Below, piece after piece: positions 14,712-21,531 of a DNA stretch of 24,752 nucleotides. Source of the DNA: JAFLUQ01 sp964537995 (lineage in GTDB: Bacteria; Bacillota; Clostridia; UMGS1883); NCBI GenBank assembly GCA_964537995.1, contig CAZICW010000021.1:1-24752 (forward strand). The letters run 5' to 3'. The position numbers were made by a program, and so were the translations under genes. Position 1 is the first letter of the stretch. Every line of letters begins with the position of its first letter. The notes beneath the pieces were generated by a model, which was given only the letters and a program-made list of their open reading frames with translations, ran no database searches and was not told the DNA's origin.

Positions 14712-14741
14712 GAATGTTTGTTAAAAAAATAACAAACATTC
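14712..14741. promoter_or_regulatory. Rex operator (redox repressor binding site) upstream of adhE
   Basis: A perfect 12-bp inverted repeat (14712-14723 / 14730-14741) has the core TTGTTAAAAAAATAACAA. This matches the clostridial/staphylococcal Rex consensus TTGTTAANNNNTTAACAA at 13 of 14 defined positions. Rex leaves DNA when NADH/NAD+ is high, and adhE is a classic target. The site lies between the two promoters: downstream of P1, where it would roadblock, and upstream of P2. Confidence 0.85.
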
Positions 14742-14825
14742 CCGCGGAGCCGAATTTGCTCCGCCGAGAGAATGTCCATACGGTAATATTCTACAAAATG
14801 TCAGCCGAAAAAACAGATATTTTTG

Positions 14826-14854
14826 TTGACTTTTCAGAAGAAATGCTTTAGAAT
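14826..14854 (+). promoter_or_regulatory. Downstream promoter P2 of adhE
   Basis: TTGACT (14826-14831) and TAGAAT (14849-14854) are 17 bases apart, 45 bases before the adhE start. Its -10 is part of a 9-bp inverted repeat (14783-14791 / 14851-14859). Confidence 0.75.
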
Positions 14855-14899
14855 ATTACTTGGGAATGATTTTATCAAGTAAAGATTGGAGAGATGAAG

Positions 14900-17503
14900 A
14901 TGGCTAAGAACTATGCGATTGTTGACAGCCCCGAAGCGCTTGAAAAAACCATAGCAAAGGTGCGCGAGGCTCAGAAGAAATTCTCGGCTTACACTCAGGA
15001 GCAGGTCGATGAAATTTTTCGCGCGGCGGCGCTCGCCGCAAACAACATGAGAATCCCTCTGGCGAAGCAAGCGGTTGAGGAAACCGGCATGGGCGTGGTT
15101 GAGGACAAAATCATGAAGAACCATTACGCCGCCGAGTATATTTACAATGCCTACAAAAACGTCAAAACCTGCGGCGTCATTGAAACCGACGAGGTCTTCG
15201 GCATAAAGAAAATCGCCGAACCGATAGGCTTGGTGGCGGCGGTTATTCCCACAACCAATCCCACATCCACAGCGATATTCAAAACATTGATTTCTCTTAA
15301 AACAAGAAACGGAATTATAATCAGCCCCCATCCGAGGGCCAAGCTCAGCACCATCGCCGCGGCAAAGGTTGTGCTTGAAGCCGCCGTGGAAGCAGGCGCT
15401 CCCGAAGGAATCATAGGCTGGATTGACGTTCCGTCGCTTGAAATGACAAATATGATAATGAAGGAAGCCGATATAATCCTTGCGACGGGCGGCCCGGGCA
15501 TGGTTAAAGCGGCGTATTCATCCGGCAAGCCCGCTCTCGGCGTAGGCGCGGGCAATACTCCCGCGATAATCGACGACAGCGCCGACGTTATTCTTGCCGT
15601 TAATTCGATTATCCACTCCAAAACCTTTGATAACGGCATGATTTGCGCATCGGAACAGAGCGTTATAGTTCTGGACGGAGTTTACGACGCGGTCAAGGCT
15701 GAATTTTCAAAGCGCGGCTGCCGTTTCCTTAACCCCGAAGAAACCGAAAAGGTTAGGAAAACCATGATCATAAACGGAGCGCTCAACGCCAAGATTGTCG
15801 GTCAGCCCGCGGCAAAGATAGCCGCTCTTGCGGGAGTTGAGGTTCCCGAAACAGCGAAGATACTGATAGGCGAGGTTGAAAGTACCGACATCAGCGAAGA
15901 ATTTGCCCATGAGAAGCTTTCTCCCGTACTCGCGATGTATCGCGCCGCGGATTTCGAGGACGCCCTCCGCAAGGCTGAACAGCTTGTCGCCGACGGCGGT
16001 TACGGACATACCTCGTCGCTTTACTGCAACGCGGTTACCGAAAAGGAGAAAATGGCAAAGCATCAGGAAAGAATGAAAACCTGCCGTATTCTCGTAAACA
16101 CGCCCTCTTCTCAGGGCGGCATAGGCGATATGTACAATTTCAAGCTTGCTCCCTCGCTTACTCTGGGCTGCGGCTCATGGGGCGGAAACTCGGTTTCCGA
16201 AAATGTCGGGGTTAAGCATCTTATAAATATTAAAACCGTCGCCGAAAGGAGAGAGAATATGCTGTGGTTCCGCGCGCCTGAAAAGGTATATATAAAGAAG
16301 GGCTGCATTCCCGTCGCCCTTGATGAGCTGAAAAACGTAATGGACAAGAAGAAGGCGTTCATCGTAACAGACTCCTTCCTTTACAGCAACGGCTATACAA
16401 AGAATATAACCGACAAGCTGGACGAAATGGGCATTGTCCACACGACCTTCTTTAATGTCGCCCCCGATCCGTCGCTCGCAAGCGCGAAGGAGGGCGCGGC
16501 GGCAATGACGGCTTTCGCTCCCGACGTTATAATCGCCGTAGGCGGAGGCTCGGCTATGGACGCCGCAAAGATTATGTGGGTGCTTTACGAGCATCCCGAG
16601 GCGGACTTCCTCAGCATGGCAATGCGCTTCTGCGATATACGAAAGAGAATCTACTCCTTCCCCCACATGGGCGAAAAAGCGTATTTCATAGCGATTCCCA
16701 CATCGGCGGGTACCGGCTCGGAGGTTACGCCGTTCGCGGTTATTACCGACGAAACCACGGGGATAAAATATCCTCTTGCCGACTATGAGCTTATGCCCGA
16801 CATGGCTGTAATCGACGCCGATATGATGATGAATATGCCCAAGGGCCTTACCTCCGCATCCGGCATTGACGCCATGACTCATGCCCTTGAAGCCTACGCT
16901 TCCATGATGGCTACGGATTATACAGACGCTCTGGCGCTTCGCGCGCTTAAGATTATTTTTGAATACCTTCCGCGTTGCTACGACAACGGCGCGAATGACC
17001 CCGTCGCCCGTGAAAAAATGGCGAACGCTTCCACAATGGCGGGAATGGCGTTTGCGAATGCGTTCCTCGGCGTCTGCCATTCCATGGCGCATAAGCTCGG
17101 CGCTTTCCACCACATTCCGCACGGAATTGCCAATGCGCTCATGATAAGCTATGTGCTTCGCTACAATGCCGCCGAAGCTCCCGCGAAGATGGGTACCTTC
17201 CCCCAGTACGACCACCCGCATACTCTCCGCCGCTACTGCGAAATTGCAGAATTTCTCGGCATAAATGAGGGCAGCGACGAAGAAAAGCTCGAAAAGCTGA
17301 TTGAGAAAATTGAAGAGCTTAAGCAAAAGGTCGGCATAAAGAAATCAATCAGGGATTACGGCATAGACGAGAAGGACTTCCTTGACCGTCTTGACGAAAT
17401 GACGGAGCAGGCGTTCGACGACCAGTGTACCGGCGCAAATCCGCGCTATCCGCTCATGAGCGAGATAAAGGAAATGTATCTCAAGGCATACTACGGTGAG
17501 TGA
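14900..17503 (+). CDS. adhE: Bifunctional acetaldehyde-CoA/alcohol dehydrogenase
   Basis: AdhE reduces acetyl-CoA to acetaldehyde and then ethanol, using two NADH, and is the main ethanol route in many clostridia. The 867-residue product has an N-terminal aldehyde dehydrogenase half with nucleophile Cys249 (NGMICASEQS) and VGAGNTPA. The C-terminal iron-dependent ADH half starts near 450: IAVGGGSAMDAAK binds NADH, then IPTSAGTGSEVTPF. Iron ligands lie in DAMTHALEAY and in HSMAHKLGAFHHIPHG. Length matches the family (about 870). I choose ATG 14900 over ATG 14894 because GGAG (14888-14891) is 8 bases from the former and only 2 from the latter. Two promoters and a Rex operator precede it; a kinase-like gene follows after 38 bases. 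Confidence 0.97.
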   Translation: MAKNYAIVDSPEALEKTIAKVREAQKKFSAYTQEQVDEIFRAAALAANNMRIPLAKQAVEETGMGVVEDKIMKNHYAAEYIYNAYKNVKTCGVIETDEVFGIKKIAEPIGLVAAVIPTTNPTSTAIFKTLISLKTRNGIIISPHPRAKLSTIAAAKVVLEAAVEAGAPEGIIGWIDVPSLEMTNMIMKEADIILATGGPGMVKAAYSSGKPALGVGAGNTPAIIDDSADVILAVNSIIHSKTFDNGMICASEQSVIVLDGVYDAVKAEFSKRGCRFLNPEETEKVRKTMIINGALNAKIVGQPAAKIAALAGVEVPETAKILIGEVESTDISEEFAHEKLSPVLAMYRAADFEDALRKAEQLVADGGYGHTSSLYCNAVTEKEKMAKHQERMKTCRILVNTPSSQGGIGDMYNFKLAPSLTLGCGSWGGNSVSENVGVKHLINIKTVAERRENMLWFRAPEKVYIKKGCIPVALDELKNVMDKKKAFIVTDSFLYSNGYTKNITDKLDEMGIVHTTFFNVAPDPSLASAKEGAAAMTAFAPDVIIAVGGGSAMDAAKIMWVLYEHPEADFLSMAMRFCDIRKRIYSFPHMGEKAYFIAIPTSAGTGSEVTPFAVITDETTGIKYPLADYELMPDMAVIDADMMMNMPKGLTSASGIDAMTHALEAYASMMATDYTDALALRALKIIFEYLPRCYDNGANDPVAREKMANASTMAGMAFANAFLGVCHSMAHKLGAFHHIPHGIANALMISYVLRYNAAEAPAKMGTFPQYDHPHTLRRYCEIAEFLGINEGSDEEKLEKLIEKIEELKQKVGIKKSIRDYGIDEKDFLDRLDEMTEQAFDDQCTGANPRYPLMSEIKEMYLKAYYGE

Positions 17504-17541
17504 TTACGAGCCGTTCCAATAATTTTAAGGAGGAACCGAAA

Positions 17542-18312
17542 ATGGATCTGAACAATCTGGATTTGAACAAAGTCGTTGCCGTGCGCAATAACAAAACGGT
17601 TTATTGGGATAGGGCGCAAAATTTGTCGATAAAGGTTTTCGATGAGAGCTTTTCCAAGGCGGATATTCTCAACGAGGCTCTGAATCTCGCCAAAATCGAA
17701 GCCACTCCCGTAAACAGCCCCACTCTTGAAGCGGTAACTCAGGTTGACGGCAAGTGGGCAATCATAACAGGCTACATCAAGGGGAAAACCCTTGCAAGAC
17801 TGATGGAGGAAAATCCTGACAAGCGGGACGAATATCTGGAGCTTTTCGTTGACCTTCAGCTTTCGATTCATGCGCAGAAATGTCCTCTCCTGAACAAGCT
17901 GAAGGATAAAATGAACGCCAAGATTTCCCAATCCGACCTTGACGCCACGACGCGCTATGAGCTGCACACCCGCCTTGAAAGTATGCCCAAGCATAATAAA
18001 ATATGCCACGGCGACTTCAATCCCTCGAACGTTATAATTTCCGAGGACGGCATACCCCATGTAATCGACTGGGCTCATGTAACGCAGGGCAACGCGAGCG
18101 CGGACGCGGCAAGAACGTATCTGCTGTTCTGTCTTTCGGGCGACAGGGAGCTTGCGGAAAAGTATCTTAATTTGTTCTGCGAAAAGAGCGACACCGCAAA
18201 GCAGTACGTCCAGAAGTGGATGCCAATTGTGGCGGCGTCCCAGAGCGTAAAGGGCAAGCCCGAGGAGCGAGAATTTCTGCTTTCATGGGTAAATGTTGTG
18301 GACTACGAATAA
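17542..18312 (+). CDS. Aminoglycoside phosphotransferase/protein-kinase-like protein
   Basis: The 256-residue protein has the APH/protein-kinase fold. A weak N-lobe contains SIKVF (Lys31, probable ATP-binding lysine) and NEAL (Glu45). The catalytic loop is ICHGDFNPSNV (Asp158, Asn163) and the metal motif IDWAH (Asp176); TGYIKGKTL forms the hinge. The substrate is unknown: it could be a small molecule or a protein. SD AAGGAGG places the start at ATG 17542; the frame opens 42 bases earlier without an SD. It sits between adhE and the [2Fe-2S] gene. A gene called serine/threonine protein kinase is, as I recall, part of the comparable Ruminococcus albus unit, which together with the phosphatase below suggests a kinase/phosphatase pair. 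That role is inference. Confidence 0.85.
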   Translation: MDLNNLDLNKVVAVRNNKTVYWDRAQNLSIKVFDESFSKADILNEALNLAKIEATPVNSPTLEAVTQVDGKWAIITGYIKGKTLARLMEENPDKRDEYLELFVDLQLSIHAQKCPLLNKLKDKMNAKISQSDLDATTRYELHTRLESMPKHNKICHGDFNPSNVIISEDGIPHVIDWAHVTQGNASADAARTYLLFCLSGDRELAEKYLNLFCEKSDTAKQYVQKWMPIVAASQSVKGKPEEREFLLSWVNVVDYE

Positions 18313-18324
18313 TAGACCGCCAAG

Positions 18325-18367
18325 GCGGGGGAGGGGAATGAAGCCTGCCTTCTTCCTCTTTCCCCGC
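18325..18367 (+). other. Long intercistronic hairpin before the hydrogenase genes
   Basis: Two 19-base arms (18325-18343 and 18349-18367) pair at 17 positions, including three G-U pairs, around a CCTGC loop. No T-run follows, so it is more likely an mRNA processing or stability element, or a partial pause, separating adhE-kinase from the hydrogenase part of the transcript. Confidence 0.6.
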
Positions 18368-18398
18368 TCGGATGAATTTAAAGACGGAGGAAAATACA

Positions 18399-18638
18399 AT
18401 GAAGATGTCAATATGCATAGGAAGCTCGTGCCATCTCAAGGGCTCAAAGGATATTGTTGAAACAATGCAGAGACTTATAGGCGAGTATAATATCGGAGAC
18501 AAGCTCACTTTGGAGGGAGTGTTCTGCATGGGGAAGTGCGAAAAGGGAGTCTGTACGAAGCTTGACGGAGAATTTTTCTCGCTGACGCCGTCCGACACCG
18601 AGGAATTTTTCAAAAATAACATTTTGCCCCGCGTATAA
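18399..18638 (+). CDS. Thioredoxin-like [2Fe-2S] ferredoxin (NuoE/HydC-like)
   Basis: The 79-residue protein has the thioredoxin-like [2Fe-2S] pattern: C-x4-C at the N-terminus (Cys6, Cys11 in SICIGSSCHLKG) and C-x3-C later (FCMGKCEKGVC). This fold is found in NuoE subunits, HydC-type subunits of bifurcating hydrogenases and small free ferredoxins. Here it stands alone, without a NuoF/HydB-type flavoprotein beside it, so it is probably a small electron carrier or electrical contact to the adjacent HydS. ATG 18399 has GGAGG 8 bases upstream; ATG 18405 is a poorer choice. It is 30 bases before hydS and certainly co-transcribed with it. Confidence 0.88.
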   Translation: MKMSICIGSSCHLKGSKDIVETMQRLIGEYNIGDKLTLEGVFCMGKCEKGVCTKLDGEFFSLTPSDTEEFFKNNILPRV

Positions 18639-18668
18639 CGTGCGGCCGAGAGAAGGAGAAGGATAGCT

Positions 18669-20342
18669 ATGGCTTCGGGTTGCTTGGAACTTAAAGAATC
18701 AAACTGCAAAAACTGTTATAAATGTATCCGTGCCTGCCCCGTAAAATCAATCCGTTTTTCCGACAATCAGGCACATATAATAGAAAACGAATGTATACTG
18801 TGCGGGCAATGTCACGTTGTCTGTCCCAATGACGCAAAGAAGATAAGAAACGACGTTCAAAAGGCAAAAGCCGCCATAAAAGCGGGTAAAACGGTAATCG
18901 CTTCTTTGGCGCCGTCCTTTGCCGCAAATTACGGCGTAGGCTTTGCCGCGGCGAAAAATGCCCTTAAAGCGCTCGGCTTCAGTGACGTCGAGGAAACGGC
19001 AATCGGAGCGACGATAGTCAAAAAGGAATATGAAAGGCTGGTTTCCGAGGGAAAACAAAACATTATAATAACAACCTGCTGCCACAGCGTAAATACACTT
19101 ATCCAGAAATACTATCCCGCGGCGATACCATGCCTCGCGAAGGTAAAATCTCCCATGCACGCCCACTGCGAGCTTCTCAAAGCGGAAAATCCCGACTGCT
19201 ACACTGTGTTTATAGGCCCCTGCATTTCAAAAAAGGCGGAGGCGGAAACAGTCGCTTCGGCGGCGGTGGACTGCGTTCTTACATACGAGGAGCTTTCTGA
19301 ATGGCTTAGAGAGGAAAAGGTCGCCCTTGCCGATATCCCCGACGAAAGCTTCCCCGGAAGAGCAAGGCTGTTCCCTGTTTCGGGCGGAATTTTGCGCACA
19401 ATGGATTTGGAGGAGGATAAATTCTCCTATATGGTTGTTGACGGAGCGGACGCCTGCATAAACGCGCTGAAGGATATAGAGGAAAACAAGCTTAACAACT
19501 GCTTCATTGAGATGTCAATCTGCCACGGAAGCTGTGTAAACGGCCCTGTTATGGAGCGTGACTCCCTGATTTCCGGTAATTTAAGAATCAACCGCTTTGC
19601 CGGCGGGAAGGATTTCGTCTTTGCCGCCCGTCCCGTTGCGGAAACAGGCAAAACCTTTGATTACATGGGCAGCGGTAAAACCAAGCCCGGCGCGGGCGCG
19701 ATTGAGGAGGTGCTGCGCAAGATGGGCAAAACCTCGCCCGAGCAGGAGCTGAACTGCGGAAGCTGCGGCTATAATACCTGCCGCGAAAAGGCGGAGGCGG
19801 TGCTTCAGGGAAAGGCTGAAATTTCAATGTGCCTGCCGTATCTTATGGAAAAGGCGGAAAGCTTTTCCGACACAATCATCAAAAACACTCCGAACGGAAT
19901 ACTCGTCCTTAACGAGTCGCTGGAAATACAGCAAATAAACGCCGCGGCGTGTGCCATACTTAATGTGCGCAGCAGCAGCGACGTGCTGGAAGCGCCCGTG
20001 GTACGCGTGCTTGATCCCGTGGATTATGTCAATGCTCTCGCAGACGATAAAAATGTCTGCGAAAAGAAAAAATATCTCGCCGAGTACGGAAGGTATATCG
20101 AGGAAACAATTATTCACGACAAAAAATATCATATTATAATAAGTATAATGAAGGATGTGACCGAAAGGGAGAACATCAGCGCGTCTATTGACAGCCGCCG
20201 CAAACAGGCGGTTGAAATAACCGACAAGGTGGTTGAAAAGCAGATGCGCGTTGTACAGGAAATAGCCTCGCTTCTCGGAGAAACCGCGGCTGAAACGAAA
20301 ATCGCGCTTACAAAGCTGAAGGAGTCGTTGAACGATGAATAG
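18669..20342 (+). CDS. hydS: PAS-containing [FeFe]-hydrogenase, putative H2/redox sensor (HydS type)
   Basis: The 557-residue protein has, in order, two 4Fe-4S clusters (Cys13/16/19/23 and Cys42/45/48/52) and an H-cluster domain. L1 is TTCCHS (135-140), L2 FIGPCISKKAE (Cys185) and L3 EMSICHGSC (Cys285, Cys289). A further 4Fe-4S motif follows (Cys363/366/371/388, CGSCGYNTC), then a PAS domain (about 400-500, NTPNGILVLNESLEIQQINAAAC) and a C-terminal helix, probably coiled coil (505-557). This is the sensory (group C) layout. L1 and L3 deviate from productive enzymes (TSCCP, MACxxGCxxGG), so it probably senses rather than makes H2. SD GGAGAAGGA precedes the ATG. It overlaps the phosphatase gene by 8 bases, so its output may be that phosphatase. 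Confidence 0.92.
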   Translation: MASGCLELKESNCKNCYKCIRACPVKSIRFSDNQAHIIENECILCGQCHVVCPNDAKKIRNDVQKAKAAIKAGKTVIASLAPSFAANYGVGFAAAKNALKALGFSDVEETAIGATIVKKEYERLVSEGKQNIIITTCCHSVNTLIQKYYPAAIPCLAKVKSPMHAHCELLKAENPDCYTVFIGPCISKKAEAETVASAAVDCVLTYEELSEWLREEKVALADIPDESFPGRARLFPVSGGILRTMDLEEDKFSYMVVDGADACINALKDIEENKLNNCFIEMSICHGSCVNGPVMERDSLISGNLRINRFAGGKDFVFAARPVAETGKTFDYMGSGKTKPGAGAIEEVLRKMGKTSPEQELNCGSCGYNTCREKAEAVLQGKAEISMCLPYLMEKAESFSDTIIKNTPNGILVLNESLEIQQINAAACAILNVRSSSDVLEAPVVRVLDPVDYVNALADDKNVCEKKKYLAEYGRYIEETIIHDKKYHIIISIMKDVTERENISASIDSRRKQAVEITDKVVEKQMRVVQEIASLLGETAAETKIALTKLKESLNDE

Positions 20343-21507
20343 TCTTTGCGTTGATTTCGGATACACAAGCGTGAACAAAGACGGCGAACAGCTTTGCGGC
20401 GACAGAGTCGAATATGTCCGTAACGACAAAAATTCAACGGTCATGGTGCTTGCCGACGGACTCGGCAGCGGAGTTAAAGCAAACATTCTTTCAACCCTGA
20501 CGGGGAAAATAATTTCCACAATGATTGCGAACGGAATGTCGCTTGAGGACTGTGTTTCGACCATAGCCTCAACCCTGCCGGTGTGCAGCAAGCGCCAAGT
20601 GGCGTATTCCACATTCACAATTGTAAAAATAAACGACAATTCGGAAGCCGAACTCATTCAGTACGATAACCCTCACGTCATTCTTTTGCGCGGCGGCAAG
20701 CATTACGATTATCCCATGCAGAAGAGAATTGTCGAGGGAAAGGAAATATATGAATCGAAAGTCGAGCTTCAGGTTGACGACGTGTTTATTTCAATGTCTG
20801 ACGGAGCAATATGGGCGGGCGTCGGAATGAACATGAATTTCGGCTGGCAGCGTGAAAATATCATAGATTTCGTCGAAGCGAATTACGATAACAGACTTTC
20901 CGCAAAAAGCATCTCGTCCCTTGTCGTCGATCAATGCAATTCGCTTTACGGCGGTCGCCCCGGCGATGACACGACGGTTTCGGTTGTGCGTTTGCGCAGC
21001 CGGAAGCCCTGCAATCTGCTCATGGGGCCGCCCAAGTCGCCGGACGATGTAAATAAAATGATGGCGCTGTTCTTTTCCAAGGAGGGCCGCCACATTGTCT
21101 GCGGAGGAACGACGTCGTCTCTTGCGGCGGGATACCTCGGCAAGGAGGTTCGGACGGAGCTGGAATATCTTGACCCCGAGGTTCCGCCGGCGGCAAAAAT
21201 AGACGGCGTTGACATTGTGACCGAAGGCGTTATCACGGTAAGCAAGGTTCTCGAATATGCGAAAAATTATCTTGACGATAACAGTCTTTACGAGAAATGG
21301 AGCTGCGGACGCGACGCGGCAAGCCGTATCGCAAGACTTCTGTTTGAAGAAGCCACGGATATAAATTTTTATGTCGGAAAGGCAATAAATCCCGCACACC
21401 AGAATCCCGACCTTCCGATAACCTTTTCCATAAAAATCCGCCTTGTGGATGAGCTGGCGGAATGCTTGAAAAAGATGGGAAAAACAATAAAGGTGAGCTA
21501 TTTTTAA
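20335..21507 (+). CDS. SpoIIE-family PP2C phosphatase with an extra C-terminal domain
   Basis: Residues 1-222 form a SpoIIE/PP2C serine/threonine phosphatase: CGDR (Asp23), LADGLGSGVKAN (Asp41, Gly42), FISMSDGAIWAG (Asp156), and GRPGDDTTVSVV (Asp211, Asp212), which together bind the two metal ions. Residues 226-390 are an additional domain that I do not recognise. It contains GPPKSPDDVNKMMALFF, a glycine-rich VCGGTTSSLAAGYLGKEV, and SCGRDAASRIARLLFEEATDINFYVGKA. No membrane segment is present. The ATG lies within the last codons of hydS with GGAG 10 bases upstream, so translation is coupled. Such phosphatases often reverse phosphorylation of anti-sigma-antagonist or kinase substrates. The target here is unknown; the kinase-like protein upstream or its substrate is a candidate. 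Confidence 0.9.
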   Translation: MNSLCVDFGYTSVNKDGEQLCGDRVEYVRNDKNSTVMVLADGLGSGVKANILSTLTGKIISTMIANGMSLEDCVSTIASTLPVCSKRQVAYSTFTIVKINDNSEAELIQYDNPHVILLRGGKHYDYPMQKRIVEGKEIYESKVELQVDDVFISMSDGAIWAGVGMNMNFGWQRENIIDFVEANYDNRLSAKSISSLVVDQCNSLYGGRPGDDTTVSVVRLRSRKPCNLLMGPPKSPDDVNKMMALFFSKEGRHIVCGGTTSSLAAGYLGKEVRTELEYLDPEVPPAAKIDGVDIVTEGVITVSKVLEYAKNYLDDNSLYEKWSCGRDAASRIARLLFEEATDINFYVGKAINPAHQNPDLPITFSIKIRLVDELAECLKKMGKTIKVSYF

Positions 21508-21531
21508 CATGACAGGCAAAGGAGGCTAAGT

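Noticed and set aside
14712..14764. Two consecutive hairpins in the adhE leader as a transcription terminator or attenuator
   Set aside because: Neither is followed by a T-run, and the first matches the Rex operator closely. A role as an RNA structure is possible but not supported.
16175..17326. 383-codon open frame on the minus strand
   Set aside because: Antisense to the ADH half of adhE, whose catalytic motifs are intact on the plus strand; the antisense product has no recognisable domain.
20791..21519. 242-codon minus-strand open frame
   Set aside because: Antisense to the phosphatase gene, with no SD and no domain signature.
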